Positions 22,094 through 35,586 of a stretch of 64,000 nt of DNA are shown one piece after another; the stretch's first letter is position 1; every line of letters starts with the position of its first letter. The stretch comes from Neurospora tetraspora (Eukaryota > Ascomycota > Sordariomycetes > Sordariales > Sordariaceae). Made by a program: the position numbers and the translations under genes. The notes beneath the pieces were generated by a model. It did no database searches and was not told the DNA's origin. It saw nothing but the letters and a program-made list of their open reading frames with translations. The stretch is from the NCBI RefSeq assembly GCF_033439725.1, contig NW_026944387.1, positions 3,844,001 to 3,908,000 on the forward strand, given 5' to 3'.

Positions 22094-25000
22094 GATGATT
22101 CTGAACAAGAGCTTATGAGAAGACTCGCAGTGTAGGATTGATGAGCGAGTGTGAGTCAAGGATGGGGACGATCACTGGCCTTTTCTGGAGGAGCTGCGTC
22201 GAGGGCTTTTATCAAGAAGAGCCTTCGTTGGTGACAGCGCAAAAAAAAGGAACAAGACGGCAACACCCTGCTCAGTCAGCAAACCTTGTCATCAACACCA
22301 AACAAACAGCCAGCGCTAGAAGGCCCGATCGACCGATACGGTTACATCTTGGAAGCCGGCGGGAGGGCGGCGAGTGTCAAGCTGAGATTATGCTAGGACG
22401 GCGAGTGTCAAGCTGAGATTATGCCAGCGCGCCTGTGCTAGCGCATCGTGGCTCCATGTTCCTCCATGCGTGTCATGCTCTCGTCATGAACCCAATCCAT
22501 TTTCGTTCGGCAAGACCGTATTAAACCTAGCCCGAATGGCAACGGATGCTCGACATGCCATCCACCGGAGAACCCTTGGCCCAGCTGAAGCAAATCTCTG
22601 ACCCGTAGACTCCTCTGGGCTCCGCCGGTCCCGCCGGATCCCAGCCGGATGGCACTGGCTGACATCACCTAGACTATTGCTGGCGCTATGCAAGTGCGGA
22701 GGAAATTGAAGGAATGAATGGCATCAAACTCGTTGTAACGCGACTATTGTCACCAGCCGTTTGCGGTCCCACGTCCCACTTTGACGCCTCATATCCAATG
22801 TACTACGCTACAGGCTGCCACTACGAGCAACTCAGCCGATGAATGAGTTGGACAGATGATCCCAGACGCTAATAGAATTCGATGGGGCATGGGGGCGGGG
22901 AAGTCGGGATCTCGGGGGGCTCATCTCATACGGGGGCACACCACAGACAGGCCCAGGCACAGTAAACTCACATTGTCGAACAATTGTGAGGTTCCTGAAT
23001 CTGCAGCAAAACCCCGAAACCCCTATTCTGATGCCAGGCACCAGCATCATCAGTCCCGAATAGTGAGACACACAGGAGCATCAACCTTTCACCCTCCAGA
23101 AAACAAAATGAGACTCTCTAGTTTTGGCTTTGTGGCTTTCCATGCTTCTTTCTTGGCTCACTGGCCTCACCGAGGCAACCGCAGGACGAGATGTGGTCGA
23201 ATCAGAGCTTACTGTTGTAGCCACTATCACAGATTTCAAGACATTGGGTCTCAAAGAGCACATTACCCTCACATACAATACACTTCCCGAAGCCCGCCAG
23301 ACCTGGATTTCAACACGGAACTCGGAACGGGAAAACAGGAAAACAGGAAACCCTACTCACCTGACATCGGGTTCTTGCTGTAGCGATCTCGCAAACCCAT
23401 TCCTGAGGGCTCTTTGCGCTTTGTTTAGCAACTGCGATCTACCGAACACGAAGCGGGTGTCCGTGGTGATCGACTGCGGTGCCGGCGAGTTGGCCAATGT
23501 CCTGCTCATCTTAGTTCAGGCAGTCCTACTGTGTAACAGGATTGGATCTGACTGGGTTTTAAATATGGAAATGGGATACAGTTGCAGAGCATGCACCAAG
23601 TCGAGTGAAGTCGCGAGCAGTCGTTGTTGGAACAGCCAATGACAGGCCCTGGCTCTTCCTTCCCCACTGTAACCGCATCGACTGTCGAATGGTTGTCCGT
23701 GGCGTCCTTCTGGCGGCGGAGGTGGCGGGGGATCGTTCACCGGGATCACGGCTCGGACGACGTCTTAGCCCTTGTTGGCCATAGGGCACAGCTTGGCGAC
23801 TTCCTGACTGCATGAATGGGATGACGGGAGAGACATGAATTGGCCGGGCATCAGTGAGTTTTTTCTATCACAAATTTCTTCAGATTCCTGCTGGCATTGA
23901 AGTTTCTACGTGAAACTTTTCTCAGTTTGGGTTAGGTTGTTTCCACCACCCACCAAGGCACCTCTCCAGGGCCACCCTACTATCCCTTCCTTTTTCGGAT
24001 CCTGGCCAGCCACCCACGTCGCTGTCAAAGCAACATGAAGGGTCGCGGCGTGGCCCCTTGTATCTACCGTGACGATGCTAACAACTTTTGTGTAGCATTC
24101 TGGGCCTGTCTGGTCATGGCATCTCTCCGACTCACACTGCGATCAGATCATGTCGATCGATAGTGTGGTCGATAGTGTGGCCTTGTTGAAATTTCTGTCC
24201 CAATATCACCGACGCTTGGATATCAGCATCAGAACACTCGGCTCCCAACAGTGTTTGGACCCAAGAACCAGAAACCTTAGCGCTGAAACAAGCGGCTGGC
24301 CGTCTGGGGCACATGGAGATTCGTTCGCTACCAGAACGTCGGAAGGTAATAAACGCCGTCATGGATCCCATACTAAAAGGTCTCAGAAGGTGTACGGGGG
24401 TCATAATCAGATCTTGCGGTTTCCTTGAAATTACGATTACACTAGCAGGGCATAGCGCATCCCAGCTGAGCTGTTGTGAGTCTCCCCACTGTCGCCGAAA
24501 GCCCCTGCAAGGTTCGGAACTGTGGAGAAACACCCGTATTTACCATGTTCGGTACGACGATACACGGCCGCCGGCCGGACAACCTTGTACACGTGTACCG
24601 CTACGACATGCGGCTCGTTCGCTCGTTTTGGCTTCCGACCAACCAAGCGCATCACAATCCGCCTATTCTTGGATTCGTGGAATCGTGGATTCGAGAACAT
24701 GGACCCCTGCCGTTACAAGGGCCTCGGGAGGCCGGCACCAGAGGCAGAGACTGCCAGCGGTGGGAAAGGCTTGAGCCACCGATTCAGGAATCGTTCTCTT
24801 GCTGCGTCCATTCCTGTTGCCAAGTTTCTCCGTGACAGACGTCAAATTACACCTGCGCCGCCAGTACCACGACAGACTGCGCACTGACAGAATTCGAGAC
24901 TCGCACGAGCCGCTGGATGGATGGGAAACGACCTGAAATAGGAAAATGGAGACCGGCCAAGAGGCACCAGGAGGCCCAGAGTGTCAAGCTAGACAAGCCT

Positions 25001-25991
25001 CCCCAAGAGTGCTTCAAGCAGCCAAGCATTCGCTAATATGGTGCGATCCGCAAAGTGGACGAAGCTTTCTGACAGACAACGAATGAGGCGCTCACGAGGT
25101 GACAAGGCGGTGGTCCCGGCGCGTATACGAATTGGGTACTAGTTATCCCTCTTCGTAAAAACAAACCGATGGCCAGCGCCTACATGTTACCAATTGGGAA
25201 TATTACAGTGTGCAATTCCTAGATCGAAATCGGTTGAGCAAACGCTGTGGTACGCCCGGGGTGTCAAGATCGGCTCCATGGCCATCCCTGGATCCACCAC
25301 CTTGCAACCGCAAGTGCATGATGGCTCGCCCCTTCTCGCAAGCACTCACTGTTCTTTGCTGGCGCTGGGTTCCAGCCGAGCAACGGTTCAGCGGATGGCT
25401 CACCCCCAGGGTATGATCGCGTACGAGGTTTGTTTCGTACCAGTCGGTGATACGGTACCATGCCTCGTCGTTGTCCTTCCCCCTCTTCTTGGTGTGGGTC
25501 GGGCATGGCGACATGGTGGTGGCCGCCGCCCGGTGCGCCGCTTGAACTCGAGACCGACTTGGACGCCCCGGTTTTTCAACTTCACTTTGTGAGGCTGTGA
25601 AAACAATTTTGTCCAGTGTTACATGCTTCCTCTCCCCTTCCATTGCTTTGCACCAAAGCATCACTTGCCGACGGGACCCCTTCCTGTCTTCGATCTGGAC
25701 CTTATTCTTGGTCCGTCTGCTCTCTTCCAGCACGTCTCTCGTTTCAATAGCGTGTTCTTGTGGCGATGATCACTGCTTAGCTTTTTACTGTATACATCGC
25801 CGTCCATCGCAACAGAGCGCCATCCGATAATCGTTAATCCTAATCGATTCCATCAGCAGGGACTTTGCTGTTTCGACATCCACACATGTTCTTTGCCTAG
25901 GATTCCACCTGGCCAGTCCTTTACACCTTACGTCTTCCATCAGTTTCACATAGCCGTTGCTGCCGTCACTGGGCATCGCCATTGACTGGCA
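22094..25991. other. 3.9-kb divergent region between uge3 and gtb3
   Basis: The largest gene-free stretch in the window. It contains a direct repeat (GGACGGCGAGTGTCAAGCTGAGATTATG-like units near 22364-22422) and short GATAGTGTGG repeats near 24158-24182. The open frame at 23124-23642 starts with a signal-like stretch but has no domain or phase-consistent exons. The region is probably a shared regulatory region, possibly with a decayed gene. Confidence 0.4.
22364..22422. repeat. Direct repeat upstream of uge3
   Basis: The segment GGCGAGTGTCAAGCTGAGAT followed by TATG occurs twice in close succession, near 22369 and 22399. It probably arose by local duplication. Confidence 0.75.
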
Positions 25992-28900
25992 ATGGCTTCC
26001 TTCTTTCCACCCCTGGGGGCCGGGGACCCAGTTCTGCAAATATGCAACAACGATAACAACACCGACCGTCTGGTCTACTGCAACAAGATACTGCCCTCAG
26101 AAGAGAGGTTACGGACCTCATGGCAGTGGGGCACATTGATAGTGGGAATCGCAGGGTTGGCTCTTCCCGTCCTACTAACGGTGATCCTAACAATATACCA
26201 TCGTCTGCGTCAGTCAATATCAGACAGTTACACCAAGTAAGTTCATCCTGTGTCTCAACCTCCCGTCTTGTCCTAATTGCCATCACCCATGCCATCCTTT
26301 TCATGATATTGCCCATGATATTAACATCCACAATAGGAGGAAACGCAAATCACCTTCCGGAAGGAAGAACCCAGGCTCACCGTCGTCGCGGCCTGAGTTC
26401 AAGATCCCGTCCTCAACCAAGACTTTCCAATTCTTGGATGGCGGTGTATCAGGTGATCGTGGTGTCGTCGTCCAACAATTAGTAGGGGGTACTGTTTACA
26501 TCAGTCCCTTATCGTCGTGCACGGACCCTACCCCCTTCCAGCCCCTTCAAGCTACCCCAACCCAGGACATTATTCGTCTCGGGTTGGTTGACGCGAAGGA
26601 TGTTTCACCTGCCGATCTTCCGGCGTGGGAGACGCACATTTCCGACTTCATCCTAAGCGATGACGTTTCCGGGGTTGTCTTGAAGGTAGCGGACCTCGCT
26701 AAGGAGGATGAGGAGACGGCGGCGAGTCTGTTTGCCCGGCTACACCAGCGGGTGGTGCCGATCGTCCTTAACCTCGGCCTTGAGGAGGAGACCGAGTTCG
26801 TTAACAATGTCGACTTCTCGGGCCTGGTGGGTGTCATCGTTGAGAATGCCTGTATCCTGCCCAATGGCGACAGGCGGGATTACTTCCGCTCGGAGAAGTT
26901 GAGGGAGCTCATGAACAAGTGTGCTAAGGAGAGGCTGGAGCGCCCGCACTTCTTTGTTGCCTTTCACGATCTCTGGGAACAGCAGCCTTCTGTGGCGGTT
27001 GTGTGCAGAGGTGAGAAGGTCGCGAGTCATTTTGAGGCTATTTATCAGCATGGCCCTAGACATGTGGCGAGTGGTCTGAAGATGACCCAGCCTCCTGTGA
27101 GCGGCTTTGAGTATCTGCGAAAGCCTGAGACTTCTGATGTGAGCTGCCCCAATCAGTGAAATTGACCTGCTACAAAATGAGAGCTAACAAGAGTGTTACA
27201 GCTTCAAACTGCGTGGTTGCAGCAAAAGAAAAAGGTTTATGTTGGCGATGACAATGAGCTTATTGACCAGACTTCACGACTCGACGTTGATAGAATCGCG
27301 TCGATCGTCCCTGACGTCAAGAAGCTGTTGCAGCCCGTTGAGCAAACCACCAAGAAGCAGGAGTGGTGGTCTGACGAACCAGAGCTCTCCTTCCCGCCCC
27401 CCTATCGCGAGGTGGCGCCTGCAAGGGACGAGTTCTGGGAGTGCGACCACAGAGGCGAGGCGCTTTCAGCCTTGGGATGCATTCCCCTCACTGCGTCGGC
27501 AACCGACATGCAGTACGAGGCTATCTTGGCGACGCAGACCCATCTGCGCGATTTGAACATGCTGCAAAGGCTGCGTCCTGCCGAAGTCGATAAGCTTGTC
27601 ATGGCTTATCGCAACTTCCAGCAGGAGACTGCCCATCCTCACCTGTTCACTCCTCTTGTTGATGGCCTTGTCGAAGGCAAGGTTTGCGTCTACAAGGGCC
27701 TCGATACCGGCTTCAAGGTCCCCGATGGTGAGGCTCACTTCTGGGGTATCTCTGTTCCTCGTTCCGAGGATGGCGACGTCGACATCTTTATTTCGAGGAG
27801 CAATCCCAGTGATGTCGCGACTATTCTCCACATCTGGCTCGCTCACAATGGCATTGCACGCGTGGATAGGTACGAGGAGGAGCTGCGCCTGGAGAACAAC
27901 ATGGGCTCTGATCTGCCTCTGCCTACCAGCATCCAGACTGCCATCAACATGTGCTCTCCTTCTGAGGTTCTCTTCTTCTTGCAGCAGTTGCAAGTAAGCC
28001 GCTTGACGCATCCCTTCCGTATCGTCATGGAGGCCTATTGCCGCGCTGTTCTCCTGGACGAGTCCTCTACCATTGCCTGGAACGACGCTCACTGCCGCCT
28101 TTACCTCGAGGGCAAGGTCTCTATGAGGGATCTCCTCGAGCGGAGACTGACAGAGTTCGTCCGCATGGGTGCCACTGCCCTTCCTTCCGCTGATGGTCTT
28201 GTGGCTGTTGCTGCGGCCATCGAGCATCGTGTCCGTGAATCCCTCTACTCTGGAAATGTCGATGCGCTCAACGCCATCAGGAACCCCCTGACATATGCTC
28301 TGGATCCCATGAACCAATACCACGACAACAAGTTCGTTGATGTCAACACTGATCTCATCGCTCTCATGTTCTTCACCACTGTTCGCAAGCTTGCTCTGGA
28401 GGATGTCTACCTCGAGGCCACGGATCACTGCCCCCTTTTCTCGCAGGCTGACCAAGCAGCTGTTTTCGCTGAACTGTGGGTGCTTGGTTCTCAGTGCGAG
28501 GCCTTCTTCGGCATCCACCCGCGTGCCCTTGGCAAGATCATTTACGACCAGTACACAGCCTACCTTCGCAAGAACCCGCCTCCTACTCCTTCGGACGACG
28601 GCGACCGCAATGGCCATATGACTGTGTATTCCAAGCCTAAGCCTTCTCAGAGAGAGCCCGGTGATGAGTACGAGGATCCTGCTCGCCGTGGCTTCAGGGA
28701 CCGCATGAAGCTCAGCTACTGGCGTGAGAAGCTCGCTGACTTTGGCGCCCTGTCCATCTTCTGCATGCCTGCTGTTCTGGATATCTTGCTTCTCACCTTT
28801 GTCGGTCGTGGTTTGTTCATGACTGCCTACATGGGCGAGGACAATATACTTGCTGCTTGCTACGGTCTTTTGATCGCTTTGCTTATCTCCGCTGGTGTTA

Positions 28901-31900
28901 CCGGCTGGGTTGGCAGTATCGGCAACTACTACCTCTGCAACTTTGCGTACACCAACATGGTCTTCTTCCACGCCCAGCGCCTTTCCGGTGGCTTCGTGTT
29001 GACCTTGTTGGTTGGTCTGGTCGGCTTCATTGTCTTCACTGTCAAGACTTCCGTCTACGCTGGTCTCGTCTTCTTCGGATATCTCGTGCTCCTTGCGACC
29101 TATCTCAACGTCCTCGGTATCATGGCTACCATGCACCAGGAGGGAAGCCCCTTGACTTCGGGTCGCAGCGTACTCTGGAGAACCATCCCGTTGCTTCTCA
29201 TCTCGCCTGCCCTTTCATCTTTCGTCCACGGCAAGGATATCGCGATCTACCTCTCTGTCGGATACGGCTTCCTCGCGTTGCTCATCTTCCAGTACCGCAA
29301 GTTGTGCCACGAGTGGATGGGCTGGCTCAACAACATCCCCAAGTTTACTGAGGCTGACATTCACTCCTGGTATGAGCACCGCATGAACCAGAGCTCGGTC
29401 GCGAGCCCCACCGAGAAGCCCAACGCGGATGAGACCAAGAAGCTTGCTCTCCAAGCTTTCCGAGATGCCATCAAGAGACAACAGGGCCGCGTTTTTGGCG
29501 CTGCTCATGATGGCTTGATCCACAAGGTTGCCGAGGGTTTGCCCTACATCAACTGGATCCTTCGCATGGACGGCCCTCCTGAGGAGGTTGTCGATGTCTT
29601 CTCGCCCCCTTGGTTCGCCCAGCTCGCCGAAGCGCAGAAGAAGCGGCTCCAGATGTCCCAGGGTCTCAAGGAGCACAGCGTCTTTTTCCTCTTCCGCCAG
29701 GCTCGCTACGATATCGGCCAGAACGTCGGCCTTTTCGTCGTCTGCTTGATGGATCGTTGGGTTAGCGTCATCATGTCTGGCAGCGGTATTGCGAACGTGT
29801 TCCCCAACTTCACTTCGCGCTACGCTATCTGCTTCGCCATCCTTTACTTCTGTCTGTCCATCATGGTTCTCGACATTACCCTCAAGAAGTACTGGCAGTT
29901 CAGCTACGATCTTCCCAAGGGCATCCTCTCTAGCGATGCCGAGCTGTTCGCTCTCAGGCAGAAGTGGCAGCAGACTCGCCGAAACCAGTACATCGGCGCG
30001 CTCCTCACCCTCGCCACCAGGCTTTTGGCCACCTTTGGCTTGACCACCATCGGCGTCTGGCTGTTTGTTGAGGAGGCCCAGATCCTGGCGCTGTACTACC
30101 TGTACTGCCTCGGTTATACTGGAGTTATGGTCTTCCAGTTCAACCGCTGCTTTACGACCAGCGTCCGCGCCCATGTTCTTTCCATCCTTATCTCCGCCGT
30201 CATCGGCTTCATCGTCGGCTGCCTGCTCTACCTGATGCCCAAGGGCCTGATCGTCTCCGTCGACGTGATCGGCCTCTGCGTCGCTTCCGTCTTCGCTGCC
30301 GTGTCTACCTCATACTGGGCCATCAGGAAGCCAAAGCAGATGGATCTCAAGGAGGATGGCGCCAACGGCGACAAGCCCAACACTTGGAAGCAGCAGAAGA
30401 TCGGCCACTCTGATAACTCCTTCACTGGCAAAAAGCCCGCTCAGGTCAAGGATCTTCCTGGCGATCTACTTCTTGCTAAGCAAGAGACGCCCTTGGCTCG
30501 CTCGGTCTCTGAGACCCTTCGCGATGGTCAGAGCAACTTCCCCGGGAACTCGGAGACGGTTTCCTGGAGGGAAGATGTCCTCAACACTGCGTTGGCCATG
30601 TGGCTGGATGAGAAGATTCGCGTCACTGTCTGCCCTCGCGGAACTTTCTTGGATGCCGGACTCAGCGAATGCGTCTCTTTCAGCGAGCTCAAGGATGATG
30701 AGTTGCACATCACTACTGGTTTCCTTCCTGAAGAGGAAGCCAACTTGGCGACGTGGCAGCCTCTTCTTGCTTGCATGATTGGCGAAGCTATCCTCTACCA
30801 CACTGCCCGCGGCATTATCGGTTTGGATACCGCTAAGGCCGTCCATGCTGAGCACATCCTTTCCGGTGCTGACCGTTCCTTCACCGTCTCCAAGAGAATC
30901 GCCTTCCAGCTTGCTACTGAGGACAGACAGGGTCTTTACAGGATCCGCGAGCAGACCAACCAGGAGCTGATGAAGCATCTTTGCCTTGAGACTAGCATCG
31001 ACTCCGAGTGGGTTTCTCTCCCTCGTCCAGTCCAGGAGACCATCCTCTCCCGTATCCAGGGCATGTCTGCCTCGCAGTCTCGCGACTTCCCCACCTGGAT
31101 GGAAGAGAAGGGCGTCGACCTCCGCTGCAGCAACTTCCACGTCAAGCTCTGCCTCGAACTCTACCTGATGGCCGGCGAGCGCGTGATGATGTACAACTCT
31201 GCCTTTAACACCTCCACCGACACCCTCTGCTACTTGCCTGAACCCGACAGCGAGAGCCAAGAGACCTCGCCTCTCATGGACAACGGAAAGAAGGGCAAGC
31301 ACCTGCACTGGACTCACAAGATTCTTTTCTACGTCCCTCTCAACTTTGTCAAGTGGGTCGCCATCATCTCGGGCGCCGGTTCCAACATTGAGCGCGAGCT
31401 GTGGTACTCCCTCCGCAAGATGCCTCGCATTCGCAAGGTCCTCATGTGGCTCATCCTTGCCATTTGCCAGATGTGCTTCCAGATCCGCGATACCTGGATC
31501 TTTATGATTCTCATCTTCCACCACAATGCGCTTGTGCAGATCTGGCGCTTGGCTCGCAAGGGAACCCCCAGGACTTTGTACAAGAACCGCATCGTCGTGG
31601 TCATGCGCAGAAGGGCTTTGACTGGCTTTGCTAAGCTGAACGAGTACGGCAAGTTGATGCTCAACATCTACGAGGGTCACCTCAAGGAGGCTCCGGAGGA
31701 GAAGACGCAACCTGTTGCTACTGCTGTTTATGATCACACCTACCGTCTCATCACCAAGTCCGTCAAGAAGGGCAAGGACGAGGTTCTCTCGTCGTTCACC
31801 TACGGTGAGGGCAACAAGTCTAGACGCCCAACTGAGAAGTACGTCGTCGATGGCACCACCGTCAAGCGCTGCCACTACGATGAGAGACGCCGCATCTCCC

Positions 31901-34809
31901 ACGGTATCATCAAGTTCGGTAATGTCGAGTATTCTTTCCGCTACTTCTACAAGTCCAGTGATAAGGGTTCTCATGATGTGCTTAAGGCCGAGTACGAGCT
32001 GAAGGCCGACCATCCCTTCGTCCTGACCGTCTACTGGGGTACTCCTCCCAAGGAGAAGGTCGGGGAGTGCAACTGGACTCCCTCCGACCGCGTCGGCCAA
32101 GTCGACCGCAGCACTTACGGCAGAACCTTCACCACCGTCATCACCTACCCCCATCGTCGCGACCCCGTTGAGACCACCTACATGGAGGAGAACGGCAGAC
32201 AGATTACTGTCGACCGCCCGCCCCGTATCTTCGAGCACGAGGACGTCCTTCTGCAGAGGCCTACTGATGTCTCCTTCGAGGATGACGATCTCTTCATCTA
32301 CCACCGCCGCTCTTCTGTTGAGCGCATGGCCAAGAACCTCAAGCAGACTTACTCGTTCGCCTCTCGTCTCAATCCCATGTCCTGGTTTTCCATGCGCAAG
32401 AAGTCCATCTACCGCCCTGTTCCCACCTGGTGGCTGCGTACCGAACTCTGGGATATCTGGCGCAAGTCCGGCACTCTCGATGCTGTCACCGCCTGCTGGA
32501 TGGACGAGCTCATTCTCCGCGAGGAACCACTTCTCCGCCGGTACTGGTCTGCTAGAAACAGTGGTCAGCTCTCTCAGGCACGCATGATTCTCGACGCCGA
32601 CATTGACCAGATTTCCGCTGCTATCGAGATTGAGAAGCACGTTGGCGAGCTGTGCATGTTACCGATCAAGACTGCTGACTTGTACGCCATGGGTCTCGGA
32701 AAGGATGCCAACCAGATCACCACCAAGCCGCAGGACTGCTTCAATGACTCGGAGAACCGTATCTCGGTCATCTTCAACGATATTGGATGCTGGCCTGAGT
32801 CTCCCGGTGGTGTCTCCAACTGCCGTCGCGATCTTGTCAACGGTCATACCACCATCCGCAACCACGTCTTGGCTGAGTCTGCCAACGAGTATGGTATCCC
32901 GCGCTTCCAGGTTGAACGCAACGTTCAGTCGCTCAAGGTCGTGCCTCTGTGGGGTCTCGATGGTCGTGTTCCTAACCACGGTCTCATTGAGAACCTTCTC
33001 GAGATGCAGGTCGAAGACAAGATTGTCCGCACGGACATCGATCGCGACGTCGTTGACACCTTCATTCCGCTCCTCCGTCTCTTCGTCAAGGGTGCTCGCT
33101 CGCGACACATCTCCAAGCCTGATATGTACCGCTACAGCAACGCCATCCTCGACATGTTCCAGTACTTTGAGCACAAGGATTACAACAAGACTTGGAACTC
33201 CAAGGAGGTCGCTGCCGCTTGGGCTGAGGCCTGGCTCATCAAGTACGATGACCCGGATATCGCTGATCCCGAGGACAACCTGGCGGTTCAGCAGCCTACC
33301 ATGTCGGACTTCCGCGACTCGCTTGCCATCTTCTCGTCGTACTTCTTCATCTACGCCGTCCAAACTCCTGAGAACTGCCCCAAGGTCTTCCAGAGCACAC
33401 ATCACGGTATCAGCTCCATGTTTGGTGTCTTCCTCAAGTACCAGCGCGGTGCCACCTTCGGTATTTGGGATCACGCCATTCTCTGGCGTGAGTGCTGCCT
33501 CAACCTCAGTCCTGCTCAGTCGACTCTGCCCATCCCAGTGCAGTCCATGGTCCTCGCTGGTATTGGTCTGGCCATGAAGCTCGCCTACTTCCACGCCGAT
33601 GTCATCTTGCCTTGCACGTCCTTCTTCAACCCCATCTGGGAGACCTCGCTCGGTACCGACACCAACCGCATCGGCCACGAGAAGAAGTTCGCTCGCAAGA
33701 TTGATCCCATCATCAACGGTGTCAGCAACATGGATGCCTTCAAGCCTGTTGATGAAGTTCGTACCACCACGCCCACCGTCGTCATGTTGTCCAACGTGCA
33801 GTTCATCAAGGATATCCGCACTGCCATCCGCGCTGCCGACGTGATCGTCAACCAGTACGGCTTCAAGGAGTACCGCCTCTTCATCTACGGCGCCAAGGAC
33901 CGCGAGCCCGAGTACGCCATCAACATGACCAAGCTGATCGAGGGGTGCAAGCTCACCGAGCACGTCATCCTCAAGGGCTTCGGCAAGCCTCAAGAGATTC
34001 TCAAGGACGCCTGGCTCTTCATGAACTCGTCCCTCTCCGAAGGCCTCCCGCTCGCCGTCGGCGAAGCCGCTCTAGCCGGTGTCCCCGTCGTCGCCACCGC
34101 CGTCGGCGCCACAGCTCTCGTCCTCACCGACCCTGACAACCCGTCGGTCGCCTACGGCGAAGTCGTCCCGCCCAACGACCCCGTCGGTCTCGCTCGCGCC
34201 CAGATCTCCATGCTCGCCATGGCCGGTCCCTGGGCCAAGTTCGCCGGCGACGTCGACAAGCGCGGCTCCGTCCTGCCTTCCCTCATGCTCCCTGATAACC
34301 TAACACCTACCGACGTCGCCTTCCTCACTAAGCGCATGCACGAGAAGACCGATGCCCGTCGCAAGCTCGGCATGTTGACCAGAGAAGTCGTCCTCAAGGG
34401 CTTCCACGGCGAGCGATACCTGCGCGAGCACGAGCAGATGTACTGGGTGCAGTGGCACATGGCCAAGATGCGTCGGGACCCCGGCCTGATGCGCCGTCGT
34501 GCGCTCGTCAGGAGAAGCGAGATCAGGACCTTCGGAAGGAACTCGGTCCAGGGATCGCAGATGGGCGAGTATGATGGCGAGAGCACGGTTATCTATGGTG
34601 GTAGCGAGGCAGGGGTGTGGGATGAGTACAGGGAGGAGAACTCGAGGAGTCGGAGCAGTTACCAGGGACAGAGGGGGAAGAGGCTGAGTAAACAGCATGT
34701 GAGGGAGTTTGAGTTGTCGAGGTTGACTGTTGCTACGATAGGTGGGGCCGGGCCGAGCGGGTTGAGCTCGGGGAGGGTTAGTATGGTTAGTCAGAGGGAT
34801 ATTGTTTGA
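25992..34809 (+). CDS. gtb3: Gtb3-like giant polytopic galactosaminogalactan synthase (GT4)
   Basis: Exons 25992-26236, 26337-27138 and 27202-34809 join in phases 2 and 0 to give 2,884 residues. The first membrane span is at about 46-69. A large soluble N-terminal region follows. A polytopic block of about eight or more spans lies at about 863-1392 (for example FCMPAVLDILLLTF and LLLISPALSSFV), and further spans at about 1723-1790. The C-terminus is a GT4, PelF-like glycosyltransferase (about 2400-2750): FGIWDHAILWREC, HADVILPC, the hexose-binding strand VVMLSNVQF, and SEGLPLAVGEAAL, which is the EX7E motif at about 2629. Size and layout match the GAG synthase, which polymerises Gal and GalNAc and moves the chain across the plasma membrane. 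Codon use is strongly biased, leaving very long antisense frames. It diverges from uge3. Confidence 0.93.
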
Positions 34810-35586
34810 TGGTAATGCATTGAGAGGTGTTTCGGGGAGTAATGAGTTATGAGTTGATGAACAGGCAAGCACGAAAGTGGGGGTGGGAGAGGAGGATCTA
34901 GGAAAGGCGGAAAGAAGGAAGGAAGGAACCAACATCGGAATCATGATCACATACTGGGACTGGTTTTTTTTTTCTTGTATTATCCCAAAAGCGTTGCTTT
35001 TAGCTGCAAGCGAGCATGACTAGTTTAGATCAATCGTTACTGCCTCTTTATGAGATCTTTGTCTTGGGAAATCATCACCCTGTCTCCCCATCATGTCTTC
35101 TCGGCAACCAATTCGATCGTGAATAACTTCCTTCCTTCCCGTTGCAGGATGAGACTTCAGGCTTAGGTACCAGGTCGTTCCGAGAATAAGAACGGATGTA
35201 ATGTTGCGAACATCCAAGGATCCCTTCTCAAGCCGACGAAACATTTCATCCAGGAGGACAGAGTTGATAAACAAACTTCCATTTAACCATATAAATTGGA
35301 CGTAGCACCGTTGCTAATGTACAAGATACGTTCTTGGATGAAAATAGAGAACGACTTGCCCTGCAAAGAGCTACCTTGAACATCATAACAGACCCACACG
35401 TGAGACCACATCACAGCCTGACATGGTCGTTCTTTATTGGCTCCGTGCCGCGACCGGGAATAGTGGGCCCCTGGTTTGAACGCGCCTGGGCTACCCATTC
35501 GCGACACATCACTCTGATTTCGAACTCCATCCTCCATTCTCTGAACACATAACCACGACCTCACCCTCCCTTCCGTTGTCACCGTC
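34810..35586. other. Intergenic region after gtb3
   Basis: A 777-bp gap with the gtb3 3' flank, including a T9 run near 34965. No gene was seen. Confidence 0.5.

Noticed and set aside
23124-23642. 172-codon frame with a signal-peptide-like start
   Set aside because: There are no phase-consistent exons, no domain and no coding bias. It might be a decayed gene but cannot be supported.
30466-32640. Long open frames opposite gtb3 (also 27466-29136 and 32659-33993)
   Set aside because: These are codon-bias shadows of the synthase gene. They show no recognisable motif or splice structure.
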